From contig JADKJW010000002.1 of NCBI GenBank assembly GCA_016720835.1, positions 1 to 64,000 on the forward strand: a DNA stretch of 64,000 nt. Direction: 5' to 3'. Within the stretch, counting starts at the first letter, position 1, and each line of letters begins with the position of its first letter. This document shows positions 1 through 9,257 of the stretch, piece after piece. Under the pieces are notes generated by a model that was not told the origin of the DNA, made no database searches, and saw only the letters and a program-made list of their open reading frames with translations. The position numbers and the translations under genes are program-made. This DNA is from Ignavibacteria bacterium. GTDB taxonomy: Bacteria; Bacteroidota; Ignavibacteria; SZUA-365.

Positions 1-542
1 TCGAAGACGGTACGATGACCGAGTATCGCGCCGATGATGGCGCCGGACAGAAGGCCTCCAAGACCGCCGACAATGAATCCCCCGATCGCCGCTAGTGGCG
101 CATTGTCGCCTGTCCCCCAGGTCATTCCGGGTCGACTCGCTCTTTTCGACTCGTACGCATACGCCGCTGCGCCTCCGGCAACGCCTGCCACGATGGCACC
201 GATACCCGCGCCTTCCAATGCGCCCTTCCAACGGTCTGTGTATACGATTTTTCGTACAAGAGGAGCAGGCACGGACGTTGTTTTCCCCATGGTCGAATCG
301 GAGAACCAGACACTGTCTTTCGATACCCATACGTCGGAAGCATCTCTCTCCGTACCATCGGCAAAAGCGATCGATGCCGGGCCAGTGCGCAGGTATTCGC
401 GGGATTCGGTGATGTTCCAGTCAGCCGCGGGATCACTGGATGAGATCGTGATCGTCGTGGAGCATCCATTCCCGAGAATCGTGATACAGCACAATCCCCC
501 CACGATACGCGCAAATCCGGTGAGAACCGGCGCAACGCTCAT
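1..542 (-). CDS. Partial putative lipoprotein with glycine-zipper segments
   Basis: The 3' end lies outside the window; about 180 codons are visible. I start it at the ATG at 540-542, which begins MSVAPVLTGF. A hydrophobic stretch leads to a Cys at about residue 27 (context ILGNGC), so a lipoprotein signal is possible, although the lipobox is poor. A soluble region (residues 28-105) follows, with a patch reading FADGTERDASDVWVSKDSV that resembles a small beta fold. After it come two Gly/Ala-rich hydrophobic segments (about 112-127 and 148-172) typical of glycine-zipper membrane helices. I do not recognise a family and make no functional claim. The secreted-protein gene at 604-1401 lies just upstream on the same strand with a 61-base gap, so co-transcription is plausible. 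Confidence 0.6.
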   Translation of the reverse strand, partial: MSVAPVLTGFARIVGGLCCITILGNGCSTTITISSSDPAADWNITESREYLRTGPASIAFADGTERDASDVWVSKDSVWFSDSTMGKTTSVPAPLVRKIVYTDRWKGALEGAGIGAIVAGVAGGAAAYAYESKRASRPGMTWGTGDNAPLAAIGGFIVGGLGGLLSGAIIGAILGHRTVF

Positions 543-603
543 CCAGATCAATACGCGACGAGAATGCACTCTCCTCCCCGAAATCACTCCCTGTTCATCG
601 GAC

Positions 604-1401
604 TCATTCACTCCTCTCCTCAATCTTCCTCTCCAGCGCCTCCGAGAATTTCTCGTCGTAACGCTGCGTATCGGAGATGGTGCAGCGCTCCTCGACGCTG
701 CCGGGGACGACGACGGACCAGACGAGGTACACCGAATCCCGCACGACCTTGTGCAGCGGGAAGTCGACGCGCTGGCGGGGCACATTGTCGTTATCCGCAA
801 ATCCAAAAAAGGCGGGGAAACACCCCGTGGCCTTCATCTCCTGCTGGAAGAAGCCGATGCTGTCGAGCACGGCCACGCGCGCGCCGTCGCTGCTCCTGCG
901 CGCTTCGAGCACCCATGCCACGTTGCGGGGAAGCGCAGGCACCGTGGGGTGCGCGTCTTTTCTCATTCCGAGCATGCGCCAGAAACTGACATTGCAACCG
1001 TCGGTGACGAGGAAGTCGGCGCTGCGCGCGCGCTTTGCGACTTCGCTGGATGCGAGTCCGGCAGTACTCTCCACCCACGGCGAGAAGCGGATGAGGGCGC
1101 TGTCGCCCGACGCGCGGTTCACCGCGGCCAACTCGCCGTACACTCCTGTGAGCGTGAAGTCGGGATACCGCACGTTGATCTCACGGTACTCGTAATGCGC
1201 GTCGAAACGGTGCAGCCTGTAGGGTTTCAGGGCCCGTGCCTCGCCGCGGCCAAACGATGCGAGGCGCACGCCTCCGAAGGTGGGATACACCAGTTCCGTG
1301 CGCGCCGTGCGTGTACTTTTTTCCTTCTGTGCCTGGAGTGCGCAAGGAAGTAGCAGCAGTACAGTACAAACCAAGCCGAGCAACCCGAGTGCCTTTCTCA
1401 T
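604..1401 (-). CDS. Secreted protein of unknown function
   Basis: 265 residues. The frame stays open further upstream through a low-complexity repeat, but the ATG at 1399-1401 begins MRKALGLLGL followed by a hydrophobic run ending ALQAQ, a good Sec signal peptide, so I use that start. The mature protein has no motif I recognise. It contains paired cysteines (DGCNVSF, ATGCFPAF, EERCTIS), consistent with an exported, possibly disulfide-bonded protein, and ends in a charged helix (EALERKIEERSE). It lies 61 bases upstream of the truncated lipoprotein gene, and the region behind it is a repeat-filled gap. The reading frame and signal peptide are clear; the role is unknown. Confidence 0.7.
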   Translation of the reverse strand: MRKALGLLGLVCTVLLLLPCALQAQKEKSTRTARTELVYPTFGGVRLASFGRGEARALKPYRLHRFDAHYEYREINVRYPDFTLTGVYGELAAVNRASGDSALIRFSPWVESTAGLASSEVAKRARSADFLVTDGCNVSFWRMLGMRKDAHPTVPALPRNVAWVLEARRSSDGARVAVLDSIGFFQQEMKATGCFPAFFGFADNDNVPRQRVDFPLHKVVRDSVYLVWSVVVPGSVEERCTISDTQRYDEKFSEALERKIEERSE

Positions 1402-1518
1402 CGCGTCCTCCGGTGGAAAGTTCGATGCATGAAATCTACCGGAGGAGGATGCCAATATCAAGGAAAAAGTCCGGGGTATCGGATATCGTCCGCTGCTGTA
1501 ATTCTCTGCTCGACGACC

Positions 1519-1600
1519 GCATCCCCGCGTCCCCGTGTCGCGTCCGCATCCCCGCGTCACCGCATCCCCGCGTCACCGCATCCCCGCGTCCCCGCCCTCG
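1519..1600. repeat. 16-bp GC-rich tandem repeat
   Basis: Imperfect tandem copies of CGCATCCCCGCGTCAC fill the gap upstream of the secreted-protein gene. A closely related 16-bp unit (CGCGTCTCCGTGTCAC) forms a second array 37 kb away at 38569-38652. It is followed at 1598-1619 by CTCGACTTCGCTCGGGCTGA, another intergenic word, echoed in reverse as GGGCGAAGTCGAGG near 19145. Confidence 0.8.
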
Positions 1601-1660
1601 ACTTCGCTCGGGCTGACAAGACAGATTCTTTGCTATTTCGGTGTCTCCGCATTGCCGTAT

Positions 1661-1694
1661 CCCCATCCCCCATCTCCCCATCCCCCCATCCCCA
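1661..1694. repeat. C-rich low-complexity tract
   Basis: A run built from CCCCAT and CTCCCCAT words, read on the plus strand. With the 16-bp array it accounts for most of the 348-base gap 1402-1749; the remainder shows no gene. Confidence 0.6.
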
Positions 1695-1700
1695 ACAAGG

Positions 1701-1726
1701 AAAGACCCGCCTCACGACGGGTCTTT
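1701..1726 (-). terminator. Intrinsic terminator of the M20 dipeptidase gene
   Basis: Perfect 9-bp stem AAAGACCCG / CGGGTCTTT with an 8-base loop, located 24 bases past the dipeptidase stop. In the minus direction it is followed by a short T-rich stretch. Confidence 0.7.
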
Positions 1727-1749
1727 CGCTGACAAAGAGGACCTTGCGG

Positions 1750-3129
1750 CTACGCCTTGATCTTCGCGAACTCGTCGAGGAAGCAGGCGGCGGTCTTCAT
1801 GCCGTTCGAGAACTGGATGATATCGAACTTCTCGTTCGGGGCGTGGAGGTTGTCGTCGGGAAGGCCGAAGCCCAGCAGCACGGCCTCCGAGCCGAGGAGC
1901 TGCTGGAAGTCCGCCACCACGGGGATGGAGCCGCCTTCGCGCGTGAAGAAGGGATCCTTTTTGTACACCGCCTTGATCGCCGCCGCCGCGGCGCGCATGC
2001 CCGCCGAGTCGATGGGCGTGAGGGCGGGATGCCCGTTGTTGTCGTACAGCTTCACCTCGCACTTCACGGTGTCGGGGGTGACCTTCTTCACGTAGTCCAT
2101 GAACAGCTTCGCGATCTTCATGGGATTCTGATTCGCGACGAGGCGCATGGAGACCTTCGCGCTGGCCTTGGCGGGCAGCACGGTCTTGACGCCGGCGCCC
2201 GTATGGCCGCCCCAGATGCCGTTGATCTCGAAGGTCGGCCGCGTGCCCGTGCGCTCCACCGTGGTGAAGCCCTTCTCGCCGTGCACCTTGGTGGCGCCGA
2301 TGTCCTTCGCCCACTTCGCGTCGCTGTGCGGCAGCTTCGCGAGTTCGGCGCGCTCCTTCTTCGTCATCACGACCACGTCGTCGTAGAAGCCCGGGATCTT
2401 GATCTTGCCGGTCTTCGGGTCCTTGCAGGCGGTGAGGATTTCCGCCAGCACCTGGATGGGATTCGCCACGCCGCCGCCGAAGGTGCCGCTGTGCATGTCG
2501 CCCTTTGCCGCGGTGACGGTCATCTCGAGGTACGTGAGGCCGCGCAGGCCGTACGTGATGCTCGGCTGCTTGACGCCCATCATGTGCGTGTCGGAGATGA
2601 GGATCACGTCGCACGCGAGCATCTTCTTGTTCTTCTTCACGAAGTCGGCGAGGTTCGTGCTGCCGATTTCCTCTTCGCCTTCCACAATGAACTTCACGTT
2701 CACCGGCAGCGCGCCGCGCGTCTTCATGAAGGCCTCCACGACCTTCATGTGGATGAAGGCCTGGCCCTTGTCGTCGGCCGAGCCGCGCGCGAAGATCTTG
2801 CCGTCGCGGATGGTCGGCTCGAAGGGCGGGGTCTTCCAGAGGTCCAGCGGATCGGGCGGCTGCACGTCGTAGTGCCCGTAAATGAGCACGGTCGGCGCGC
2901 CCTTCGCGCCCAGCCACTCACCATACACCACGGGATGGCCCTTGGTGGGATGGATCGCGACGCTGTTCATGCCGGCGCCCTTGAGCTGCGCGGCGACGAA
3001 TGACGCGGCCTTCGCGATGTCGGCCTTCGCCTCCTCGCTGGTGCTGATGCTCGGAATGCGGAGGAAATCCTTCAGCTGCTCGAGGTACTCGTCCTGATGC
3101 GCTGCGCAGTAGTTCAGCACGTCTTTCAT
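1750..3129 (-). CDS. M20 family dipeptidase
   Basis: 459 residues, close to the usual length of the CNDP-like dipeptidase branch of peptidase family M20. These are cytosolic di-zinc enzymes that cleave dipeptides or short peptides. The ATG at 3127-3129 (MKDVLNYC) is preceded by GGAG at good spacing, so it is preferred over the longer open frame. Visible motifs are the first metal-site block GHYDVQPPDP with RGSADDKGQ after it, the catalytic/metal EGEEEIGS, DTHMMG, and the C-terminal HAPNE block that carries the last metal ligand. The lid domain lies between. It stands alone, with a terminator hairpin downstream and the barrel gene 76 bases upstream. Family assignment is firm; the substrate is not known. 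Confidence 0.93.
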   Translation of the reverse strand: MKDVLNYCAAHQDEYLEQLKDFLRIPSISTSEEAKADIAKAASFVAAQLKGAGMNSVAIHPTKGHPVVYGEWLGAKGAPTVLIYGHYDVQPPDPLDLWKTPPFEPTIRDGKIFARGSADDKGQAFIHMKVVEAFMKTRGALPVNVKFIVEGEEEIGSTNLADFVKKNKKMLACDVILISDTHMMGVKQPSITYGLRGLTYLEMTVTAAKGDMHSGTFGGGVANPIQVLAEILTACKDPKTGKIKIPGFYDDVVVMTKKERAELAKLPHSDAKWAKDIGATKVHGEKGFTTVERTGTRPTFEINGIWGGHTGAGVKTVLPAKASAKVSMRLVANQNPMKIAKLFMDYVKKVTPDTVKCEVKLYDNNGHPALTPIDSAGMRAAAAAIKAVYKKDPFFTREGGSIPVVADFQQLLGSEAVLLGFGLPDDNLHAPNEKFDIIQFSNGMKTAACFLDEFAKIKA

Positions 3130-3205
3130 TGTGCGCTCCAAATGGTGAAAAGAGAGTATGCGGATATCATGCCGCAAAACTACGTCGCGGACCGCGGATT
3201 TCCGA

Positions 3206-3844
3206 TTAGTTGAAATACACCCGCGCGGTGATGGCGGTGCCGATATTGAAGAAGCTCTCCTTGTCGGTCCAGGTCGGCGGCGCGGTGGAACCGGATTCGC
3301 TTGCCTCGCCGATGCTGATGTAGTTGAACTGCGCCTCGGCGCCCAGGCTGAAGCTTTTGGCGAGGAAGCACTCGCCTCCCACGGCGAGGCCGAGGATGAG
3401 GTTGGTCTGCGAGGTGGTGATTTCGGGCGACGACGGCGTGCTCGCCTTGCTCTTGTACGTTGTCGGCAGGAACTCCACGCGCGGACCGAGCCATGCCATG
3501 ACGTTCTCCGCCCCGCCGAGATTCCGGAACAGGTACTGCAGACCCGCCCCGATCCGCAACTGGCTGGAGGAATTCGTGCGCGACGTATTGTCGGTGTACG
3601 TGCGTTCGAAGGAATGGGTCAGCGCGCTGAAGGACGGCTCGATGCGGAAATTTTTCGTGAGCATGATCGGAACCGAAAACGCGGTGTACCCCAGTGGGTA
3701 GAAGCTCTCGTCCGATGAACTGACGAAGATCAGATTCTGCGCGATCGACACCCCGAGACCGATGCGCACATCCGACTCCTGCGCGCGCGTTGCAATGGAA
3801 AGGCTCATGAGGACAAGGACGATGAGAACAAGAGGCTGTTTCAT
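3206..3844 (-). CDS. Outer-membrane beta-barrel protein
   Basis: 212 residues. The ATG at 3842-3844 starts MKQPLVLIVLVLMSLSIATRAQ, a clear Sec signal. The remainder alternates polar and hydrophobic residues in strand-like runs and closes with ITARVYFN, typical of small (about 8-strand) outer-membrane barrels whose last strand ends in an aromatic residue. No enzymatic motif is present. It lies between the dipeptidase gene and a roughly 280-base divergent spacer facing the heparinase-like gene. The structural class is reasonably clear; the function (adhesin, porin or structural) is not. Confidence 0.75.
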   Translation of the reverse strand: MKQPLVLIVLVLMSLSIATRAQESDVRIGLGVSIAQNLIFVSSSDESFYPLGYTAFSVPIMLTKNFRIEPSFSALTHSFERTYTDNTSRTNSSSQLRIGAGLQYLFRNLGGAENVMAWLGPRVEFLPTTYKSKASTPSSPEITTSQTNLILGLAVGGECFLAKSFSLGAEAQFNYISIGEASESGSTAPPTWTDKESFFNIGTAITARVYFN

Positions 3845-4122
3845 GCTGTCACCCCTGCAGATATGAAGGAAGAGATGGTCCGATTGCGCAAATGTACGGA
3901 GACAGGGATATTTCAGCAATTGAAAATGACAAGATTCTCCGTTTCCGTCTATTCATGCAGTCTTCGGAGCAATGAATTGACCGATTCGGATCGGAATCGG
4001 CATGTGTGGAACCGTCCGGCGCGCGGCACTGTTCATTCGAATAGTCCCTCAACATATTTTACGCGCCGTTTCGACGGACGCGATCTCGCGACAGCCGTTC
4101 GATCATCAGGAAAGGAACCGTC

Positions 4123-6864
4123 ATGCGATTTTTCTCCGGATTCATCACTGCACTGCTCATCGCCGCTGCGGTGCACGGTGCGGGAGCCTCGGGCTTGCCA
4201 GTCAGAAACGACCATCCGCGTCTCCTGTTCACGCCCGACATCCTCGCGCAGCTGCGCGCGAAAATGACCGCCAGTCACCCGCACTGGATGCAGTTGAAAG
4301 CACAGGCGGACGTTCTCTCGACGTACACGATCTACCCGTACAAGTTTCTCCTGCGCGGGGAAGCGCCGGAAGGCACCATCTACTACTCCTACCAGGCCGA
4401 GGGCTGGTACGACGCCGCCTTCCCGCTGGGCTTTGCCTACATCGCGAGTGGCGACATGGCCTACTGCAACAAGCTGCTCGCCCTCGCCGACGAGATGATC
4501 CGCGCGCAGACCGATCCCGAGAACCTGCCGCCGGACGGGATGTCCCCCCTCGGCCCCGGCAACTACTACCCCACGCGGAACATCGGCCCGGTGATCGCGA
4601 TGATCTACGACTGGTGCTACGACAAGCTCGGCGCGACGCGCAAGGCCGCGATGATCGCCCTGATGGAGGCGTATTTCGACGACATGCGCATGAACGCGTA
4701 TCAACGCAACGACCATGCCGACGGCAACTACTACGTCGGACACATGATCGCGGCGGCCTGGATGGGCTACGCGCTGCATGGCGACAGTCCGCGTGCACAG
4801 ACGATGATCGACTACGCGCGCATGCGCTTCGACAATTCGCCGAGCGCCCTCATCGACCCCGACTCCACGCCGGAAGATTACTTCGCGCAGCTCTTCGAAG
4901 GCGGTACGCGCCCGCAGCTCGGACGCGATTACAACGGGCCTCTCCTCTCCGGCGCGCCCTTCCTCGGCGGCTTCGATCTTCAGGGATGGGCGTACGGCGG
5001 CGAAACCTTCAACCGCATCATCGATTATCTGCAGATCATCAAGACGGCGACATCGGAAGACCTCTTTCCCGCGCGGCGCTCCTGGTTCTCGCAGATTCTC
5101 CGCATGGAAAAGCACACACTCATGCCGAACCGCTTCGAGCTGTGGCCGTGCGGTGACTGGGGAGGCGACTACGGCGCCGCGATCAATCACAGTCTGCCTC
5201 TGCGCCTCGCCGCCGTGCTCGCGGGCACGCCGGACGGTCCCGGCGCGCAGCACTTCGTCAGTTCCTGGATCGCGAAGAACTCCCCCTATCCGGAATTTCG
5301 GGAAGACATCTACCAGGACGTGTTCCACCCTAGAGAATGGGAGGATTTCTACTACGCGGACTCTACTCGTCCCTCGGCCGATCTCGTCCTGCCGCCGTAC
5401 TACTCCGGTTTCGGACCGGTGTATCCGCAGGCGGGACCGACCAACGGGTCCATCCCGAACTTCTTCATGCGCAGCGACTGGGGAACATCGGCCACGTGGG
5501 CATCCATTCACATGGGCGCGGCGTGGTACGACGATCACCAGCATTTCGATGCCGGACATTTCTGGATCAAGCGCGGCAATGAATATCTCCTGATCGACGC
5601 GACGAACTGGAAAGGCGACGCGGGATCGATCGGCATCGTCGGCAGCTCGCGCGACGAGGAGTACGGCGCCGCCGCGGCAGCGAATACGCTGCACTTCAAC
5701 GACTATGGTGACTCGATGCTCCCGGAGATGAGCACACACGGCGGACAGGGCGTGTACGGGAGGGATGACGTCATCGCCGCCGAGCAGAACATGGCCTACA
5801 GCTACATCCGGAGCGATCTGTCCACCGCCTACAACCGTGCCGCCGATACCACCGACACGAATCAGCGCAGACTCGATTTCTTCTATCGCGCCTTCGTGTA
5901 TCTCCGGCAGGCGAATCTCTTTGTGCTGTATGATCAGGTGAAGGCCTTGCCGTCCTCGAATCCCATCGGGCCATACCGCAAGCATCTGCGCTGGCACTTC
6001 CCCGTCCGCCCGACGGTGACGGGCAACACCACACTTGTGGAATTCGGCGAGTCGCGCCTGCACATGGCGATGCTGTCGCCGGATAACCCTTTGATCAAGG
6101 CTGTCGACGAGGCGACGAATCCCGATCCCTGCGACGGTTCGGTGACGCCCTGCACGCCGTACGAAATGACCAGCGGCACCTGGAGAATCGAAGTCGGCGA
6201 TGCGGCCAATCCGCTCTACATTCCCTTCCTCACCGTACTGCAGCCGGGGACGCGCACGCTCGCGGCGCCCGTGACGACAAGGCTCATGACCAGCGATGCC
6301 AACATGATCGGCGCGCGCGTCGTGGCGGCGGACGGACTTGCGAGCATCGTGCTGTTCAACGCCGCGCAGACGCAGTTGCAGACGCCCATCAGCGCCGCAT
6401 CCTACAGCACGCCGTCGGCGTCGGCCGCTTCGCACATGCTCTGCGGAATGAAGCCGGGCACGAAGTACGCGGCGAACATTGCCGGCGACAATGTGACGGT
6501 GACGGAATCCCCGTCGGGCGCCTTTGTTTCGTCAGAGGCGGGAGTGCTGCGTTTCGGTGTGCTCCCGAGCGACGTGGAGCGCATGGATCCGTCCGTGCCT
6601 GCCGCCCTCGCTCTGGGCCAGAACTATCCCAATCCCATGCAGGGCTCCGGCGCCTTCACCTACACGGTGCCCCGCGCCTCGCAGGTCGTGATCGAACTGT
6701 TCGACATGCTCGGCAAGAAGGTGGCAACGCTGGTCGATGAAGCCCAGGATGCCGGGTCCTATCGCTACGCATTCCGCGACAGCGCGCTCCCAAACGGCGT
6801 GTACCTGTGCCGTCTCCACACGAACGACCAGGCCGTGACGCGGATGCTGACCGTGGCGCGGTAA
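4123..6864 (+). CDS. Heparinase II/III-like secreted protein with T9SS sorting tail
   Basis: 913 residues. A Sec signal covers residues 1 to about 20 (MRFFSGFITALLIAAAVHG). The central part resembles heparinase II/III-type polysaccharide lyases: an alpha-toroid region (about 25-380) with RNIGPVIAMIYDWCYD and NDHADGNYYVGHM, followed by a beta-sandwich with WYDDHQHFDAGHFWIKRGNEYL (about 470-490), which carries the family's conserved His. The last 86 residues (LGQNYPNPMQ...LTVAR) are a T9SS C-terminal sorting domain, so export through the outer membrane and surface attachment or release are inferred. AAAGGAA lies just before the ATG. The substrate (uronic-acid glycan or alginate-like) cannot be deduced, and no sugar-uptake genes are adjacent. 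Confidence 0.85.
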   Translation: MRFFSGFITALLIAAAVHGAGASGLPVRNDHPRLLFTPDILAQLRAKMTASHPHWMQLKAQADVLSTYTIYPYKFLLRGEAPEGTIYYSYQAEGWYDAAFPLGFAYIASGDMAYCNKLLALADEMIRAQTDPENLPPDGMSPLGPGNYYPTRNIGPVIAMIYDWCYDKLGATRKAAMIALMEAYFDDMRMNAYQRNDHADGNYYVGHMIAAAWMGYALHGDSPRAQTMIDYARMRFDNSPSALIDPDSTPEDYFAQLFEGGTRPQLGRDYNGPLLSGAPFLGGFDLQGWAYGGETFNRIIDYLQIIKTATSEDLFPARRSWFSQILRMEKHTLMPNRFELWPCGDWGGDYGAAINHSLPLRLAAVLAGTPDGPGAQHFVSSWIAKNSPYPEFREDIYQDVFHPREWEDFYYADSTRPSADLVLPPYYSGFGPVYPQAGPTNGSIPNFFMRSDWGTSATWASIHMGAAWYDDHQHFDAGHFWIKRGNEYLLIDATNWKGDAGSIGIVGSSRDEEYGAAAAANTLHFNDYGDSMLPEMSTHGGQGVYGRDDVIAAEQNMAYSYIRSDLSTAYNRAADTTDTNQRRLDFFYRAFVYLRQANLFVLYDQVKALPSSNPIGPYRKHLRWHFPVRPTVTGNTTLVEFGESRLHMAMLSPDNPLIKAVDEATNPDPCDGSVTPCTPYEMTSGTWRIEVGDAANPLYIPFLTVLQPGTRTLAAPVTTRLMTSDANMIGARVVAADGLASIVLFNAAQTQLQTPISAASYSTPSASAASHMLCGMKPGTKYAANIAGDNVTVTESPSGAFVSSEAGVLRFGVLPSDVERMDPSVPAALALGQNYPNPMQGSGAFTYTVPRASQVVIELFDMLGKKVATLVDEAQDAGSYRYAFRDSALPNGVYLCRLHTNDQAVTRMLTVAR

Positions 6865-6913
6865 GGATTTCGAATTTCGAATTTCCAATTTCGGATTTGA
6901 AGATTTCGAATTC
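6865..6913. repeat. Family A intergenic repeat (ATTTCGGATTTC words)
   Basis: Immediately after the heparinase-like stop codon, a chain of ATTTCGAATTTC and AATTTCGGATTTG words runs into the G/T tract. Related chains occur at 7739-7761, 18420-18452, 19100-19113, 43218-43254 and 49747-49782. Confidence 0.85.
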
Positions 6914-7745
<832 letters not shown>

Positions 7746-7763
7746 ATTTCCAATTTCGGATGT

Positions 7764-7860
7764 GCACCCCGGGACGGGGTGCCAGAAAGTAGCCGGTGCG
7801 TCGAAGACCACCGGAAAGCGGCGGACGAGCGCTTCCCACATGCACCCGCGGAGCGGGTGC
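7764..7860. repeat. Pair of GCACCC hairpin repeats
   Basis: Two perfect small hairpins of the same type occur 78 bases apart: 7764-7782 (GCACCCC, 5-base loop, GGGGTGC) and 7842-7860 (GCACCCGC, 3-base loop, GCGGGTGC). Both continue with CAGA. They look like members of a short palindromic repeat family. The gap 7746-8069 around them contains no gene. Confidence 0.75.
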
Positions 7861-7888
7861 CAGAGGTGTATCGAAAAGATGAGTTTCA

Positions 7889-7909
7889 AATCGGAATCGG
7901 ACAAGCGGG
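7889..7909. repeat. Word repeat ATCGGAATCGGACAAGCGGG, copy 1
   Basis: The same 20 bases recur at 18402-18421, again close to a family A chain. Confidence 0.8.
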
Positions 7910-7925
7910 ACGCTTGGCCTGACCG

Positions 7926-8042
7926 CCGAAGTCCCGCGAAGCGGGACGCAGGCGGGTCCCCACCCGGATCTGTTCTCTTTCCTCCCTACTCCCCTCCTCC
8001 CCTCCCTACTCCTCACCTGCGTCCCGGAATACGGGACTTCGG
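7926..8042. repeat. Inverted repeat enclosing a CT-rich tract
   Basis: The left arm (7926-7952, beginning CCGAAGTCCCG) and right arm (8016-8042, ending CGGGACTTCGG) are inverted copies of one 27-base word. Each contains its own GTCCCG/CGGGAC hairpin. Between them is a pyrimidine tract made of CTCCCTACTCC words, the same type as at 23908-23941. Confidence 0.75.
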
Positions 8043-8069
8043 TGAGCAGGCCCACTTCTTCACATCGGG

Positions 8070-9203
8070 CTACCCAAGTACAGTGCCGACCACCCCCCCT
8101 CCAACCACGTCGTCGCCATCGTACCAGACGGTGGACTGGCCGGGCGTGATGGCGCGGCGGGGCTGGTCGAAGACGACGCGAATCGTGCCGTCATCATTGG
8201 GGATGAGCGTGGCGGGCGCGCCCTCGTCCTTGTAACGGAGCTTCGCGACGACGCGCAGGGGCTCCGTGGGAAAGGGGAATTTCTGCATGGTAACGGTATG
8301 CGCGAGGAAGGCGCTGTGCAGCAGCTCCTCGCCGCGGCCGACGGTGACGCGGTTGTTCGCGGGATCGATGCCGGTGACGTACACCGGCTCGCCGACGGCG
8401 ATGTTGAGTCCGCGCCGCTGGCCGATCGTGTAGAAGGGATAGCCGTCGTGCCGTCCGACCACCGCGCCATCGAAGACGACCTCTCCGCCGCGCACGGCGT
8501 CGTCCAGGCCGGTGACGCGCTCCTTCAGGAAACGTGCATAATCGTCGTCCGGAATGAAGCAGATCTCGTAGCTCTCGCCTTTTGATGCGGTGTGCAGACC
8601 GGCCCGCTGGGCCACCGCGCGCGCCTCGTCCTTCGTGATATCGGACAGCGGAAAAATGGTGCGCGCGAGGCTTTCCTGCGTCAGCGCCCAGAGCGCGTAG
8701 GACTGATCCTTCGCGGCGTCGCGTCCGCGCGAAATCCAGCGTCGTCCGCTGAGCGGGTCGTGTCCGACGCGGGCGTAGTGGCCCATCGCCACGAAGTCCG
8801 CGCCGAGCGCCAGGCCTTTCCGGATGAGTTGCTCCCATTTGATGGTGCGGTTGCAGAGCACGCAGGGATTCGGCGTGCGACCGGCGAGGTACTCGGCGAC
8901 GAAGGGCTCGATCACGTTCTCGCTGAAGGCCTCGGAAAAATCGACCACGTAATGCGGGACACCGAGCTGCTGGCAGACGCGTCGCGCATCGTTAATGCCG
9001 TCGAGCGAGCAGCAGCTCGAATCGTTCGCGCGGTTGCCCCCGACGTCATCGTAGGCGTAGGTCTTGATCGTCACGCCGATGACCTCGTAGCCGCGCTCGA
9101 CGAGCAGGGCCGCCGCCACGCAGGAGTCCACACCGCCGGACATGCCCACCACCACGCGGGTTTTCGGGGTTCCGCTGTTCATTATCGCGTCGTTTTCGCT
9201 CAT
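8070..9203 (-). CDS. mnmA: tRNA-specific 2-thiouridylase MnmA
   Basis: 377 residues from the ATG at 9201-9203 (MSENDAIM); an internal ATG at 9182 is an alternative, and neither has a strong ribosome site. MnmA activates U34 of tRNA-Lys, -Glu and -Gln with ATP and transfers sulfur to make s2U34. The ATP pyrophosphatase loop SGGVDS is at residues 22-27. The catalytic cysteine lies in TPNPCVLCN (about residue 114) and the second active-site Cys in SYEICF (about 215). YTIGQRRGLN and the C-terminal beta-barrel DQPRRAITPGQSTVWYDG are also present. The length is normal. It diverges from the propeller gene at 9258 with only 54 bases between starts. Confidence 0.97.
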   Translation of the reverse strand: MSENDAIMNSGTPKTRVVVGMSGGVDSCVAAALLVERGYEVIGVTIKTYAYDDVGGNRANDSSCCSLDGINDARRVCQQLGVPHYVVDFSEAFSENVIEPFVAEYLAGRTPNPCVLCNRTIKWEQLIRKGLALGADFVAMGHYARVGHDPLSGRRWISRGRDAAKDQSYALWALTQESLARTIFPLSDITKDEARAVAQRAGLHTASKGESYEICFIPDDDYARFLKERVTGLDDAVRGGEVVFDGAVVGRHDGYPFYTIGQRRGLNIAVGEPVYVTGIDPANNRVTVGRGEELLHSAFLAHTVTMQKFPFPTEPLRVVAKLRYKDEGAPATLIPNDDGTIRVVFDQPRRAITPGQSTVWYDGDDVVGGGVVGTVLG

Positions 9204-9257
9204 ATTCCTGAAACATTCACCCGGGTTGAAGCGTTCACACCGCACAGGAGATCATCC

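Noticed and set aside
4033..6435. An 800-codon minus-strand open frame
   Set aside because: Antisense to the heparinase-like gene, no recognisable domain and no plausible start.
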